Positions 16,730 through 25,130 of a DNA stretch of 64,000 nucleotides are shown in pieces (within the stretch, counting starts at the first letter, position 1; every line of letters starts with the position of its first letter). The notes beneath the pieces are model-generated. The model did not search any database. It was given only the letters and a program-made list of their open reading frames with translations, and had not been told where the DNA came from. The DNA is from an uncultured Clostridia bacterium (lineage in GTDB: Bacteria > Bacillota > Clostridia > Christensenellales > UBA1242): positions 62,001-126,000 of the forward strand of contig CAKVOP010000002.1 of NCBI GenBank assembly GCA_934793215.1. Reading direction: 5' to 3'. The translations under genes and the position numbers were made by a program.

Positions 16730-17590
16730 ATGGCAGTTCTTTTTGGACCATCTGGCGGTGGTGAAGAATTTATTGAAAGCGGTGGAAAGTCTATTTTAGA
16801 TATGCCAAAATGGATAAAAAATTATGGTCTGGACGCTTTTGAATATTCTTTTGGTCACGGCTATCAAATGACGATTGATAAGGCTAAACAAGCAGGTGCT
16901 AGATTTGCCGATGAGGGGATAAAAGTCTCTCTTCACGCACCTTTCTATATAAATTTTGCAAACCCTAGTGATGAAATGTATCAAAAATCACAAGGATATA
17001 TTTATACGGGAATAAGATTTTTGCGTGCATTTGGGGCAGATAAACTCGTTTTTCACCCTGCATCATGTGGAAAAATGCCAAGAAATGAGGCACTAGAATT
17101 AACTCTCAAAAGATTTGATGAAACTTTTAATAAAATGGATAGCGAAGGAATCCTCGAAGGGCTTTATCTTTGTCCAGAAACTATGGGAAAAACGCTTCAA
17201 ATAGGTACATGGAAAGAGGTTATAGACCTTTGTAAAGTAAATAAGCATTTAACACCAACATTTGATTTTGGACATATTAACTCAATTTCGCAAGGTTCTC
17301 TTAAAAGCGTTGATGATTATAAACAGATATTTGACTATGCGATTGAAACATTGGGTTTTGAAAAGGTTAATAATTGCCATATACATTTTTCAAAAATTCA
17401 GTATGGAGAAAAAGGGGAAATAAGACATTTGAATTATGATGATGTAGTTTATGGCCCAGAATTTGACCCTCTTGCACAAACTCTTATTGAGTATAAACTT
17501 TCACCTCGTGTTATTTGTGAATCAATGTCTCAAATGCCACGAGATGCACTTATTATGAAAAAAATATATACCAAAATGCTAGACATTTAG
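16730..17590 (+). CDS. nfo: Endonuclease IV (AP endonuclease)
   Basis: TIM-barrel metalloenzyme that cleaves DNA at abasic sites. Zinc-ligand motifs are in order: SLHAPFYIN, FHPAS, PETMG, TFDFGHIN, NCHIHFS and a C-terminal CESM. 286 residues, family length. The start follows AGGGAGG. It stands alone between truB and efp with 217 bases upstream, in which I see no gene. Confidence 0.9.
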   Translation: MAVLFGPSGGGEEFIESGGKSILDMPKWIKNYGLDAFEYSFGHGYQMTIDKAKQAGARFADEGIKVSLHAPFYINFANPSDEMYQKSQGYIYTGIRFLRAFGADKLVFHPASCGKMPRNEALELTLKRFDETFNKMDSEGILEGLYLCPETMGKTLQIGTWKEVIDLCKVNKHLTPTFDFGHINSISQGSLKSVDDYKQIFDYAIETLGFEKVNNCHIHFSKIQYGEKGEIRHLNYDDVVYGPEFDPLAQTLIEYKLSPRVICESMSQMPRDALIMKKIYTKMLDI

Positions 17591-17641
17591 TTTACAATGT
17601 GCTAAAATAAACGAGAATTTAATTTAAGGAGAAAATATTTT

Positions 17642-18202
17642 ATGGTATTCGCAGGAGATTTTAGAAAAGGAACTACTTTTGAATGGGACGGAATTGTTTA
17701 TTCTGTAATCGATTTCTTACATGTTAAACCTGGAAAAGGCTCACCATTTGTTAGAGCAAAAATCAAGAATGTTATGACTGGACAAGTAAAAGAAACAACT
17801 TTTAACCCAAGTGATAAATTTCAAGTTGCAGTTATTGAAAAGAAAGAAATGACATACCTTTACAACGATGGTGAAATTTACTATTTCATGGACGCTGAAA
17901 CATATGACCAAATCCCTCTTAATAGAGAAAGTGTAGAAGATTGTCTTAACTTTGTTAAAGAAAATGAAAACTGCACAATGTATTTCTATAAAGGGAACCC
18001 ATTTGCTGTATATGCTCCAAACTTCGTTGAACTTGAAGTCGTAGATTGCGAACCTGGTATTCAAGGGGATACATCTAAATCAACAAACAAGCCAGCGAAA
18101 CTTGAAACAGGGTATGTTTTACAAGTTCCACTTTTCATCAACATTGGTGATAAAGTAAGAATTGACACTCGTGACGGAAGTTACATGGAAAGAGTTAAAT
18201 AA
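17642..18202 (+). CDS. efp: Elongation factor P
   Basis: Relieves ribosome stalling at polyproline. Three beta-barrel domains, 186 residues. The tip loop is PGKGSPF with Lys32 at the position modified in other bacteria. No epmA/epmB-type gene is nearby, so how or whether it is modified is unknown. It ends at a strong terminator, just upstream of spoIIIAA. Confidence 0.96.
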   Translation: MVFAGDFRKGTTFEWDGIVYSVIDFLHVKPGKGSPFVRAKIKNVMTGQVKETTFNPSDKFQVAVIEKKEMTYLYNDGEIYYFMDAETYDQIPLNRESVEDCLNFVKENENCTMYFYKGNPFAVYAPNFVELEVVDCEPGIQGDTSKSTNKPAKLETGYVLQVPLFINIGDKVRIDTRDGSYMERVK

Positions 18203-18253
18203 TTTTATTTAAATATAACATTTTGATAAAAATAATTTAGTTTTTTTAGTTTT

Positions 18254-18283
18254 AAAAGACGCCTCTTTAGGTCGTCTTTTTTT
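18254..18283 (+). terminator. Terminator of efp
   Basis: AAAAGACG (18254-18261) pairs with CGTCTTTT (18273-18280) and a T-run continues. Separates efp from the sporulation operon. Confidence 0.88.
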
Positions 18284-18376
18284 GTGCATTAAAGTGATGT
18301 TATCTTTTTGACTATCTTTGTCGTTTTTGAATGGGGGAAAACAGGTTTTCATAATTTATTGCAAAGAGAGGAAACA

Positions 18377-19279
18377 ATGCTAGAAAACATCTTACCTGAT
18401 AAAATTTACAAGATTATAAATGAAAAAGTGAATTTTAACTGCATAAACGAAATTAGACTTCGAGCGGACAAGCCAATTCTTTTGTGTATAGGGAAAACAA
18501 GAGTTTTTCTCGGCGAAAATGGTTCTACGGGACTTGTTAAAAATGCCATAAAACTTACAAAAGTGGAGATTGAAGACATAATTTTTAGAGCAAGCGAATG
18601 TTCTCTTTATTCAGTAAATGAGCAGATTAAAAAAGGGTTTATCATCACTCCCGGAGGAGTGCGTTTAGGCATTGGTGGAGATATGATTGAAGAAGATGGG
18701 AAATTGCGAACTATGACAAATTTTTCTTCAATTAATATCCGTATTCCGCACGAAATTAGAAATTGTTGTTTGAGTGTTTTTGAACTTCTTTTAAGTGAAG
18801 ATGGAGTTTATAATACTCTTGTTGTTTCTCCGCCCGGAGCAGGTAAAACCACTTTTTTGAGAGACTTTATATGCCAATTATCCGAACGAAATTATGCATT
18901 GAATGTTCTCGTTTTGGATGAAAGAGGTGAACTCGACATTGGCGGAAGAGGACTTGGAAATTTTACGGATAAAATTTCGTTTGCTAGAAAAAAAGTGGGA
19001 TTTGAAAATGGAATAAGAGCTCTTGCACCAGATTTAATTGTGACTGATGAACTTGGACAAGACGAGGATATGCAAGCGGTGAATTTTGCAGTGAATTCAG
19101 GGGTAAATATTTTGGCAACAGTCCATTGTGACAATATGGCTTCATTAACGAAAAAGCCAAGTTTTGAAGGTGTGATAAAGGACAAGGTTTTTAAGCGTTA
19201 TGTTTTCCTTTCTATGAGAAATGGCCCCGGAACTATTGAAGGGGTTTACAATGAAAATCTTTCACGAATCAGTTTATAG
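18377..19279 (+). CDS. spoIIIAA: Stage III sporulation protein AA (ATPase)
   Basis: ATPase of the SpoIIIA-SpoIIQ channel joining mother cell and forespore, related to type II/IV secretion ATPases. Walker A GAGKT at 154-158 and a Walker B-like VLVLDERGE follow. The ATG at 18377 follows GAGAGG; the upstream in-frame start at 18308 lacks a site. 300 residues. First of eight consecutive spoIIIA genes. The operon should be mother-cell (sigma-E) expressed, but I could not identify a convincing sigma-E promoter in 18284-18376. Confidence 0.95.
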   Translation: MLENILPDKIYKIINEKVNFNCINEIRLRADKPILLCIGKTRVFLGENGSTGLVKNAIKLTKVEIEDIIFRASECSLYSVNEQIKKGFIITPGGVRLGIGGDMIEEDGKLRTMTNFSSINIRIPHEIRNCCLSVFELLLSEDGVYNTLVVSPPGAGKTTFLRDFICQLSERNYALNVLVLDERGELDIGGRGLGNFTDKISFARKKVGFENGIRALAPDLIVTDELGQDEDMQAVNFAVNSGVNILATVHCDNMASLTKKPSFEGVIKDKVFKRYVFLSMRNGPGTIEGVYNENLSRISL

Positions 19280-19288
19280 GAGGTGAAA

Positions 19289-19783
19289 ATGAAATATTTT
19301 GCTGTCTGTATTTTGGGGGTTCTTGCTGTTTTCGTTGGATATATTTTTTCAAAAAAATATTCAAAAAGAGCAAAATTTTTTCAAACATTAGTTGCGATTT
19401 GTCACAAATTTGAAATTGAAATTTGTTATTCTCGTGAAAGATTAAAAAACTTATTTTTATCACTTGAAGATAAACAAAAAAATTCGCTTTTTGGAATTGA
19501 TAAAAATTTTTGTGATTTTCTAGAAAACAAAGTTTCACTTGAAAAAGAAACATTGTTCAATGGCATAAACTTTTTGAAAGAAAACGAAAAAGATGTAATA
19601 TTTCTGTTTTTTAAATCGTTAGGAAGAAGTGATGTCCAAAGCCAATCAAAGGAAATAAAACAGTTTCAAAAAAGTTTTGAGGAATTTTCTTCACTAGCCG
19701 TTAATGAAAATAAAAAATATGGAACGCTATCAATTAAAATGGGTATAGTGTGTGCACTTCTTATAGCAGTGCTAATTTTGTGA
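19289..19783 (+). CDS. spoIIIAB: Stage III sporulation protein AB
   Basis: Membrane-anchored component of the SpoIIIA complex, resembling GspF of type II secretion. N-terminal helix at about 2-20, coiled cytoplasmic part, second hydrophobic helix at the C-terminus. The ATG at 19289 is preceded by AGGAGGTG; the GTG at 19283 is part of that ribosome binding site. 164 residues. Confidence 0.9.
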   Translation: MKYFAVCILGVLAVFVGYIFSKKYSKRAKFFQTLVAICHKFEIEICYSRERLKNLFLSLEDKQKNSLFGIDKNFCDFLENKVSLEKETLFNGINFLKENEKDVIFLFFKSLGRSDVQSQSKEIKQFQKSFEEFSSLAVNENKKYGTLSIKMGIVCALLIAVLIL

Positions 19784-19790
19784 GGGGCAA

Positions 19791-19985
19791 ATGAACATTG
19801 AAATTATTTTTAAAATTGCAGGGGTTGGACTCCTTACCGCAATCATGACGCAAATTTTAAAACAAAGCGGGAAAGATGAGATTGCAACAATGGCAACGCT
19901 TGCTGGACTTATTATAGTAATCATTATGGTTATTAACCTTATGGGAGACCTTTTTACATCGATAAAAACAATTTTTAATTTTTGA
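19791..19985 (+). CDS. spoIIIAC: Stage III sporulation protein AC
   Basis: 64-residue two-helix membrane protein. KIAGVGLLTAIMTQILKQSGK and the second hydrophobic helix are typical landmarks (residues 6-26). Seven bases after spoIIIAB; GAGGGG ribosome site. Confidence 0.9.
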   Translation: MNIEIIFKIAGVGLLTAIMTQILKQSGKDEIATMATLAGLIIVIIMVINLMGDLFTSIKTIFNF

Positions 19986-19997
19986 AAGTAGAGGGTT

Positions 19998-20390
19998 ATG
20001 GAAATTATTTTTAAAATAGTCGCAGTTGGACTTATAACTTGTCTGGCAACTATGATAATAAAGCCTGTTCGAAGTGATTTTGCTATTTTTATTGCAATAA
20101 CAGGTGGTATTATCATAATCTTTCTTGTTATAGGCTATTTAACTGGAATAATAAGCACTTTTAAAACCATTATTTCTTCAACTGGACTTGACGCAAGTTT
20201 ATACAAACTTCTTTTAAAGATTTTAGGCGTTGCATATTTACTGGAATTTACTGCAAGCATTTGCACTGACACAGGTAACGGATCACTAGGAGATAAAATC
20301 CTGTTGGGAGGAAAGATCGTTTTAATGGTGATGGCATTGCCAATCATTGTAAGTATTCTTGACATCGTAACGAGTCTTTTGCCAAAATGA
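19998..20390 (+). CDS. spoIIIAD: Stage III sporulation protein AD
   Basis: 130-residue protein with several membrane helices. Its first 25 residues resemble SpoIIIAC, as in all known operons of this type. Part of the feeding-tube complex. Its end overlaps the spoIIIAE start by 4 bases. Confidence 0.9.
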   Translation: MEIIFKIVAVGLITCLATMIIKPVRSDFAIFIAITGGIIIIFLVIGYLTGIISTFKTIISSTGLDASLYKLLLKILGVAYLLEFTASICTDTGNGSLGDKILLGGKIVLMVMALPIIVSILDIVTSLLPK

Positions 20391-21589
20391 AAAAACTATT
20401 AGTTTTGCTTATGTTTGTTTTCCTTATAAGCCCATCTCTTGCAAGGATAATAAGCGAGTCTCAAGATGCTTGTGTTTGTTATGCTGAAAGTATTTCCCAA
20501 GATGAAATCGATTCTTTTGAAGATATGGTGGACGACAATCTTGATAATCTCGATTTTTCTACGCTTGATGATATTTTAAAAGATTTTACGCAAGGTCAAC
20601 GCTCAATTTTTGGAAGTTCTAGTTTTTTGGCCAAAATAAAAATGCTTATAAATGGAGACTTTGGGGACAGTGAAAATGTTTGGCAAGCGATAGTAAATGT
20701 ATTTTTTGATAGTATTGTTTCATTTTTACCTTTTCTTTCACTTATTGTTGCTATCTCGCTTTTGGGTAGTCTCATGCAAGGGCTGAAACCATCTTCTAGT
20801 AAAGGGCTTTCAAGCATAGTACATTTTGTAACTTATGGTGTAGTCATTGTTTTAGTATTAAGTCAAGTTACTAGGCTTGTAAGCCTTGCAACCAATGCAA
20901 TCTTATCGATAAAAAAACAAATGGACACAATATTCCCAATTCTCATCACGATGCTGACGGCAATGGGTGGAGCTACTTCTGTTTCAATTTACCAGCCTGC
21001 AATGGCATTTTTAACTGGAATTCTTTTAAACTTTTTCACCCATATACTTCTTCCTATCTTTATATTCTCGGTTATCTTTGATATTGTTTCAAATCTTTCT
21101 GGCAATGTTAAAATGGAAAAATTCTCGTCTTTCTTGCGTTCATCATTTAAGTGGATAATGGGAATTGTTTTCACCATATTTACTGCATTTTTATCAATTC
21201 AAGGCTTAACTGCTATATCTATAGATGGGATATCAATACGCACAGCAAAATATGCAATACGTTCCTACATTCCAATTTTGGGATCTTATTTGAGTGATGG
21301 CATGGGCGTCATTTTGGCTTCAAGTAACCTTATAAAAAATGCAGTTGGAGGAGCGGGCCTTTTAATGCTTTTAGCCAGCCTTCTTTCGCCAATACTTGAA
21401 CTTGTTATATTTATGCTAATTCTCAAGCTTACAGCGGGTATTATTGAGCCATTAGGGAATAGACAGGTCGCTTCATTTATCACTTCACTTTCAAAAAGTA
21501 TTGTATTATTAATTTCGCTTTTAATTGGGGTTGGCTTTGTTTACTTCATTATGTTGGGGCTTGTAATGTGTTCGGCTAATTTAGTGTAA
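20387..21589 (+). CDS. spoIIIAE: Stage III sporulation protein AE
   Basis: 400-residue polytopic membrane protein with an N-terminal signal peptide (about 1-20), an acidic outer segment (about 30-70) and at least six membrane helices from residue 105 on. SpoIIIAE is the largest membrane component of the mother-cell to forespore channel. Length and position match the family. Confidence 0.93.
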   Translation: MKKLLVLLMFVFLISPSLARIISESQDACVCYAESISQDEIDSFEDMVDDNLDNLDFSTLDDILKDFTQGQRSIFGSSSFLAKIKMLINGDFGDSENVWQAIVNVFFDSIVSFLPFLSLIVAISLLGSLMQGLKPSSSKGLSSIVHFVTYGVVIVLVLSQVTRLVSLATNAILSIKKQMDTIFPILITMLTAMGGATSVSIYQPAMAFLTGILLNFFTHILLPIFIFSVIFDIVSNLSGNVKMEKFSSFLRSSFKWIMGIVFTIFTAFLSIQGLTAISIDGISIRTAKYAIRSYIPILGSYLSDGMGVILASSNLIKNAVGGAGLLMLLASLLSPILELVIFMLILKLTAGIIEPLGNRQVASFITSLSKSIVLLISLLIGVGFVYFIMLGLVMCSANLV

Positions 21590-21599
21590 AGGAGGTAAC

Positions 21600-22103
21600 A
21601 TGATTTCGAGTGTTTCAGGTTGGGTGTTGTCTCTTTCTGGGGTTATTTGTTTATCTGTCATTGCAGAATTTATTTTGCCTGATGGTCAAACCAATAAGTA
21701 TGTTAGGGGAATTTTTTCATTTGTTCTTTTACTTATAATTGTGTCGCCATTGCCTAAACTTTTAAACAAAAAATTAAATTTTTCAAATATATTTGATTAC
21801 AATGGCACGATAAGTGCGAGCGATGATTATCTTTACGAGGTTAACCTTGATAAACTAACATACTATAAACAAGTGATTGAAAGCAAGATAAAAAGTCATG
21901 GATATGATAATGTTTCGGTGTATATAAACTGCAATATAAGGGACTCCAAAATGAAGTTTAAGTCGATAACTGTCGATTTAAAGAGTTTAGTCATAAGGCA
22001 GGAAGCGGAGCATAAAAATATAGCAAAGATAAGAGAGGATATAACAAAAATAATCTTATCTTATGTGGAAATTGACGAGGAGGATATTCTTTATGACATC
22101 TAA
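21600..22103 (+). CDS. spoIIIAF: Stage III sporulation protein AF
   Basis: 167 residues: two N-terminal membrane helices, then a soluble ring-building-like domain. AGGAGG precedes the ATG. The last 11 bases overlap spoIIIAG. Confidence 0.88.
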   Translation: MISSVSGWVLSLSGVICLSVIAEFILPDGQTNKYVRGIFSFVLLLIIVSPLPKLLNKKLNFSNIFDYNGTISASDDYLYEVNLDKLTYYKQVIESKIKSHGYDNVSVYINCNIRDSKMKFKSITVDLKSLVIRQEAEHKNIAKIREDITKIILSYVEIDEEDILYDI

Positions 22104-22635
22104 AATAAAGGACAAGCTGTCACTATTATGGCAAAAGATTAAAAAGATAAAACATATTGAAATTTATATTGCTTTAATCCTTGTTGTAATCATCGGTGGA
22201 GTTTACTTTATTAAGATTTCGAAAAATGATTCCCATACAAAAGACACGACAATAAACGACACAAATATCACAAACTTTTCCTCATCTCAAGAATATGCCA
22301 CATTCTTGGAGAATAAACTTGAAAATGTACTAAAAGAAATCCAAGGTGCGAAAGATGTTGATGTTATGCTTACAATAGAAAAGGGGTTTGAGTACGTATA
22401 CCTTACGGAAGAAGAAACGCGGACAACCTCTAATGGTACACAAATTACTTCCACAAATGTTGTCCTTATAGACGGCAAGCCAGTTGTTGTACAAGAGGTG
22501 TATCCTGTGATAAAAGGAATGCTTGTCCTTGTGAAAGGAACTAATGATGTTAGCACAAGATTAAATATTATCTCTGCTATTCAAACAGTGATTGATATTG
22601 ATGCAAGTAAGATAAACATTTTGTCCGCAAGTTAG
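22093..22635 (+). CDS. spoIIIAG: Stage III sporulation protein AG
   Basis: 180 residues: cytoplasmic start, one membrane helix (about 25-43), then an extracellular ring-building motif domain that in B. subtilis forms a 30-fold ring in the intermembrane space. I chose ATG 22093, about nine bases after AGGAGG; an ATG at 22063 is inside spoIIIAF and lacks a site. The loop with TEEETRTTSNGT is family-typical. Confidence 0.9.
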   Translation: MTSKIKDKLSLLWQKIKKIKHIEIYIALILVVIIGGVYFIKISKNDSHTKDTTINDTNITNFSSSQEYATFLENKLENVLKEIQGAKDVDVMLTIEKGFEYVYLTEEETRTTSNGTQITSTNVVLIDGKPVVVQEVYPVIKGMLVLVKGTNDVSTRLNIISAIQTVIDIDASKINILSAS

Positions 22636-22656
22636 GACGTATAAAAGGAGTTAATT

Positions 22657-23133
22657 ATGAAAAAGAAAACAAAAGTTATAATTATTTCAGCAATGGTTTT
22701 ACTTCTTGGTATTACAGGATACTTAAATGTTGTGTTAAACAAGTCAGTTTCAAACACAAATAAGGGTAGTGAAGTCACCCAAACTGCAAGTTATTTTCAA
22801 ACTTACAGAACTGATAGAGAATCAACCAGAGACCAAGAACTTCTTTACTATGATGCAATTATTGCCAGCGATACTTCAACTGATCTTGCTATTGCAAACG
22901 CAGAGAGTGCAAAAATGGCTTTAATTGGTCAAATGGAAAAAGAACTCGTTGTTGAAGGGCTTATTAAAGCAAAAGGTTTTGCTGATTGTGTTGTAAGCAT
23001 TACTGATTCTAGTGTAAATGCCGTTGTAAAATGTGCAGATTTAACTTCAAGCCAAGTTGCACAGATTGTTTCAGTTATCAAAAGCCAACTTTCAATTGGA
23101 ATTGAAAATATCAAAATTATTCCAGTAGAATAA
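22657..23133 (+). CDS. spoIIIAH: Stage III sporulation protein AH
   Basis: 158 residues: N-terminal membrane helix (about 5-25) and a soluble YscJ/FliF-like ring domain that pairs with forespore SpoIIQ. AAGGAG ribosome site. It closes the operon; the next gene has its own promoter. spoIIQ is not in the window. Confidence 0.9.
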   Translation: MKKKTKVIIISAMVLLLGITGYLNVVLNKSVSNTNKGSEVTQTASYFQTYRTDRESTRDQELLYYDAIIASDTSTDLAIANAESAKMALIGQMEKELVVEGLIKAKGFADCVVSITDSSVNAVVKCADLTSSQVAQIVSVIKSQLSIGIENIKIIPVE

Positions 23134-23163
23134 TTGCATTGTGTTATGGTTTTATGTTATAAT
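23134..23163 (+). promoter_or_regulatory. sigma-A promoter of asp23-nusB-xseA-proS-xseB
   Basis: TTGCAT (23134-23139), 18 bases, TATAAT (23158-23163), 23 bases before the asp23 start. Confidence 0.65.
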
Positions 23164-23186
23164 ACTCTATAAAAGAGGAGTAAATC

Positions 23187-23552
23187 ATGACAAAAACAAA
23201 TGTACTTCCTAAAAAGGGCAAAGTTGAAATTGATAGAGATATACTTTTATCAATAATCAACCTTGCAACCAAGGAAATCAATGGTGTGGCTTCACTTACA
23301 AATGACTACTTGCCATGGATTAAGAAAATGGTTAAACCCAAAAGCGAAGGGGTCGCAATTAAATTTGATATAAACGGGACATTAAATGTTGATGTGTATA
23401 TCAAGGTTTTAATTGGATACAGCGTTCCAGACATTGCATATAGAGTTCAAGAAAACATTAAAAATTCTCTTGGTTCAATGGTTGGAATAAAACCTGGGAA
23501 AATCAATGTTCATGTTCTTGGTGTTACCTGCGATGACGAGGCGATAAGATGA
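23187..23552 (+). CDS. Asp23/Gls24 family envelope-stress protein (YqhY-like)
   Basis: 121 residues. GKVEIDRDILLSIINLA, then a GVASL turn and a beta domain, define Asp23/Gls24. YqhY of this family lies directly before nusB in Bacillus and affects acetyl-CoA carboxylase control. The acc genes are not adjacent here. Overlaps nusB by 4 bases. Confidence 0.9.
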   Translation: MTKTNVLPKKGKVEIDRDILLSIINLATKEINGVASLTNDYLPWIKKMVKPKSEGVAIKFDINGTLNVDVYIKVLIGYSVPDIAYRVQENIKNSLGSMVGIKPGKINVHVLGVTCDDEAIR

Positions 23553-23938
23553 GAGCCAAAGCCAGAGAACTTGCATTTCAACTCATATTTGAAAGACTTT
23601 TCGTTAAGGAAAACTATACTCTTGACGAAGAGTTTTTTGCGTTATTAAAAAAACAAGAAGATAAAGATTTTGCAAAAAGTATAGTAGCTAAATTTGAGGA
23701 AAATAGAGAGGCTCTTTCAAATGTAGTTTCTTCCCATTTAGTAGGGTATGAAATTGATAGAGTTTATAAAGTAGATCTTGCATTAATTTACGAAGCACTT
23801 ACTGAGATTTTCTATCTTGAGACGCCTTACCAAATTGCAATCAATGAAACAATAGAATTGTCCAAAAGATATTCTACTGAAAAAAGCAAACGTTTTATAA
23901 ACGGTGTTTTGTCTTCAATAATAAAAGATAAAAATTAA
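23549..23938 (+). CDS. nusB: Transcription antitermination factor NusB
   Basis: All-helical RNA-binding partner of NusE (S10). 129 residues. RAKARELAFQLIFE at the start and the conserved C-terminal INETIELSKRYSTEKSKRFINGVL block (residues about 94-117) identify it. Coupled to asp23 by overlap and followed by xseA. Confidence 0.93.
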   Translation: MRAKARELAFQLIFERLFVKENYTLDEEFFALLKKQEDKDFAKSIVAKFEENREALSNVVSSHLVGYEIDRVYKVDLALIYEALTEIFYLETPYQIAINETIELSKRYSTEKSKRFINGVLSSIIKDKN

Positions 23939-23948
23939 AGGGAGACAT

Positions 23949-25130
23949 ATGCAAGAGGCTATTACAGTTTCCAGACTGAATACTTACATAAAGCAAATTT
24001 TTGACGCAGAAGAGTTTCTCCATAACACAAGGGTTGTTGGAGAAATTTTTGGTGTAAGTAGAGCTAGAAATGTAATTTATTTTTCGCTTAAAGATGAAAA
24101 TGCGACTTTGCCATGCGTCTGCTTTTATCCCAATTATGAAAGCCTTATTGAGGAGGGTGACAGTGTCATTGTAACAGGGAGCCCTAACTTTTATGTAAAG
24201 GGTGGAAAACTTAATTTCAATGTTGTTAAAGTTGAGAAACAAGGTCAGGGGAAACTTTTTGAAGAGTTTCTTGCGATGAAAGAAAAGTTGGAAAAAGATG
24301 GACTTTTTGACATTACTCATAAAAAACCTTTACCTAAAACAATTAATAGAATTGGCGTCATCACCTCGAAGGAGGGTGCGGTAATTCAAGATATTAAGAA
24401 TGTAGCATGGAGAAGAAATCCAAGCCTTGACATAGTTCTTTTCAACACTAAAGTTCAAGGTTTAAATGCCGAGAATGAAATTGCTCATGCCATAGAAGTC
24501 TTGGGAAAATACGATAAGATTGATGTAATCGTAGTTGCACGCGGTGGAGGCTCTTTGGAAGATTTAAAAGCATACAATACAGAGGTAGTTGCACGGGCGA
24601 CTTATAATTGCCCTAAACCTATTATTTCGGCTGTTGGTCACGAAACAGATTTTACTATTATCGATTTTGTGAGTGATTTAAGAGCTCCAACTCCCTCTGC
24701 GGGTGCGGAACTACTCACAAATGATTCATTGTTACTAAAAGAGGGGCTTGTTCAACTATCAAATAGACTTATTTATACATGTAAAAATTTTGTAAATCAT
24801 GTTCAAAATAATATTGGCGTTAAATCAAACACGCTTATAGATATGCTAGAAAAAACACTTATTAAAGAACAACATTATGTTAAAATTATGGAAAATAATT
24901 TCACAAATGCTGGTGACAATTATATCAACACAAAACTTTATGAAATTGGTCTATTTGAGAACACGCTTGCAAAGATTAATCCAAAATCAATTTTGGATAA
25001 GGGGTATGCAAAAGTAGAACAGGATGGCAAGAGTGTATCTTCTTGCAAAGATGTAGATAATAAAGAATTTCAAATAATATTTAAAGACGGACGAATAAAA
25101 GCAAAACAAGTTAAAGGAGAAAACATATGA
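23949..25130 (+). CDS. xseA: Exodeoxyribonuclease VII large subunit
   Basis: ssDNA exonuclease large chain. N-terminal OB-fold (1 to about 100), catalytic domain with ARGGGSLEDL, SAVGHETD and RAPTPSAGAEL, then a helical region that binds XseB. 393 residues, a little short in the coiled-coil region. folD, usually between nusB and xseA, is missing. Overlaps proS by 4 bases; its partner xseB comes after proS. Confidence 0.95.
   Translation: MQEAITVSRLNTYIKQIFDAEEFLHNTRVVGEIFGVSRARNVIYFSLKDENATLPCVCFYPNYESLIEEGDSVIVTGSPNFYVKGGKLNFNVVKVEKQGQGKLFEEFLAMKEKLEKDGLFDITHKKPLPKTINRIGVITSKEGAVIQDIKNVAWRRNPSLDIVLFNTKVQGLNAENEIAHAIEVLGKYDKIDVIVVARGGGSLEDLKAYNTEVVARATYNCPKPIISAVGHETDFTIIDFVSDLRAPTPSAGAELLTNDSLLLKEGLVQLSNRLIYTCKNFVNHVQNNIGVKSNTLIDMLEKTLIKEQHYVKIMENNFTNAGDNYINTKLYEIGLFENTLAKINPKSILDKGYAKVEQDGKSVSSCKDVDNKEFQIIFKDGRIKAKQVKGENI

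Noticed and set aside
18284..18376. CATAATTT at about 18350 as a sigma-E -10 for spoIIIAA
   Set aside because: It matches only the first half of the consensus and lacks a suitable -35 at the right distance.
19283..19291. GTG start for spoIIIAB
   Set aside because: The GTG is the end of AGGAGGTG; the ATG six bases on is correctly spaced.
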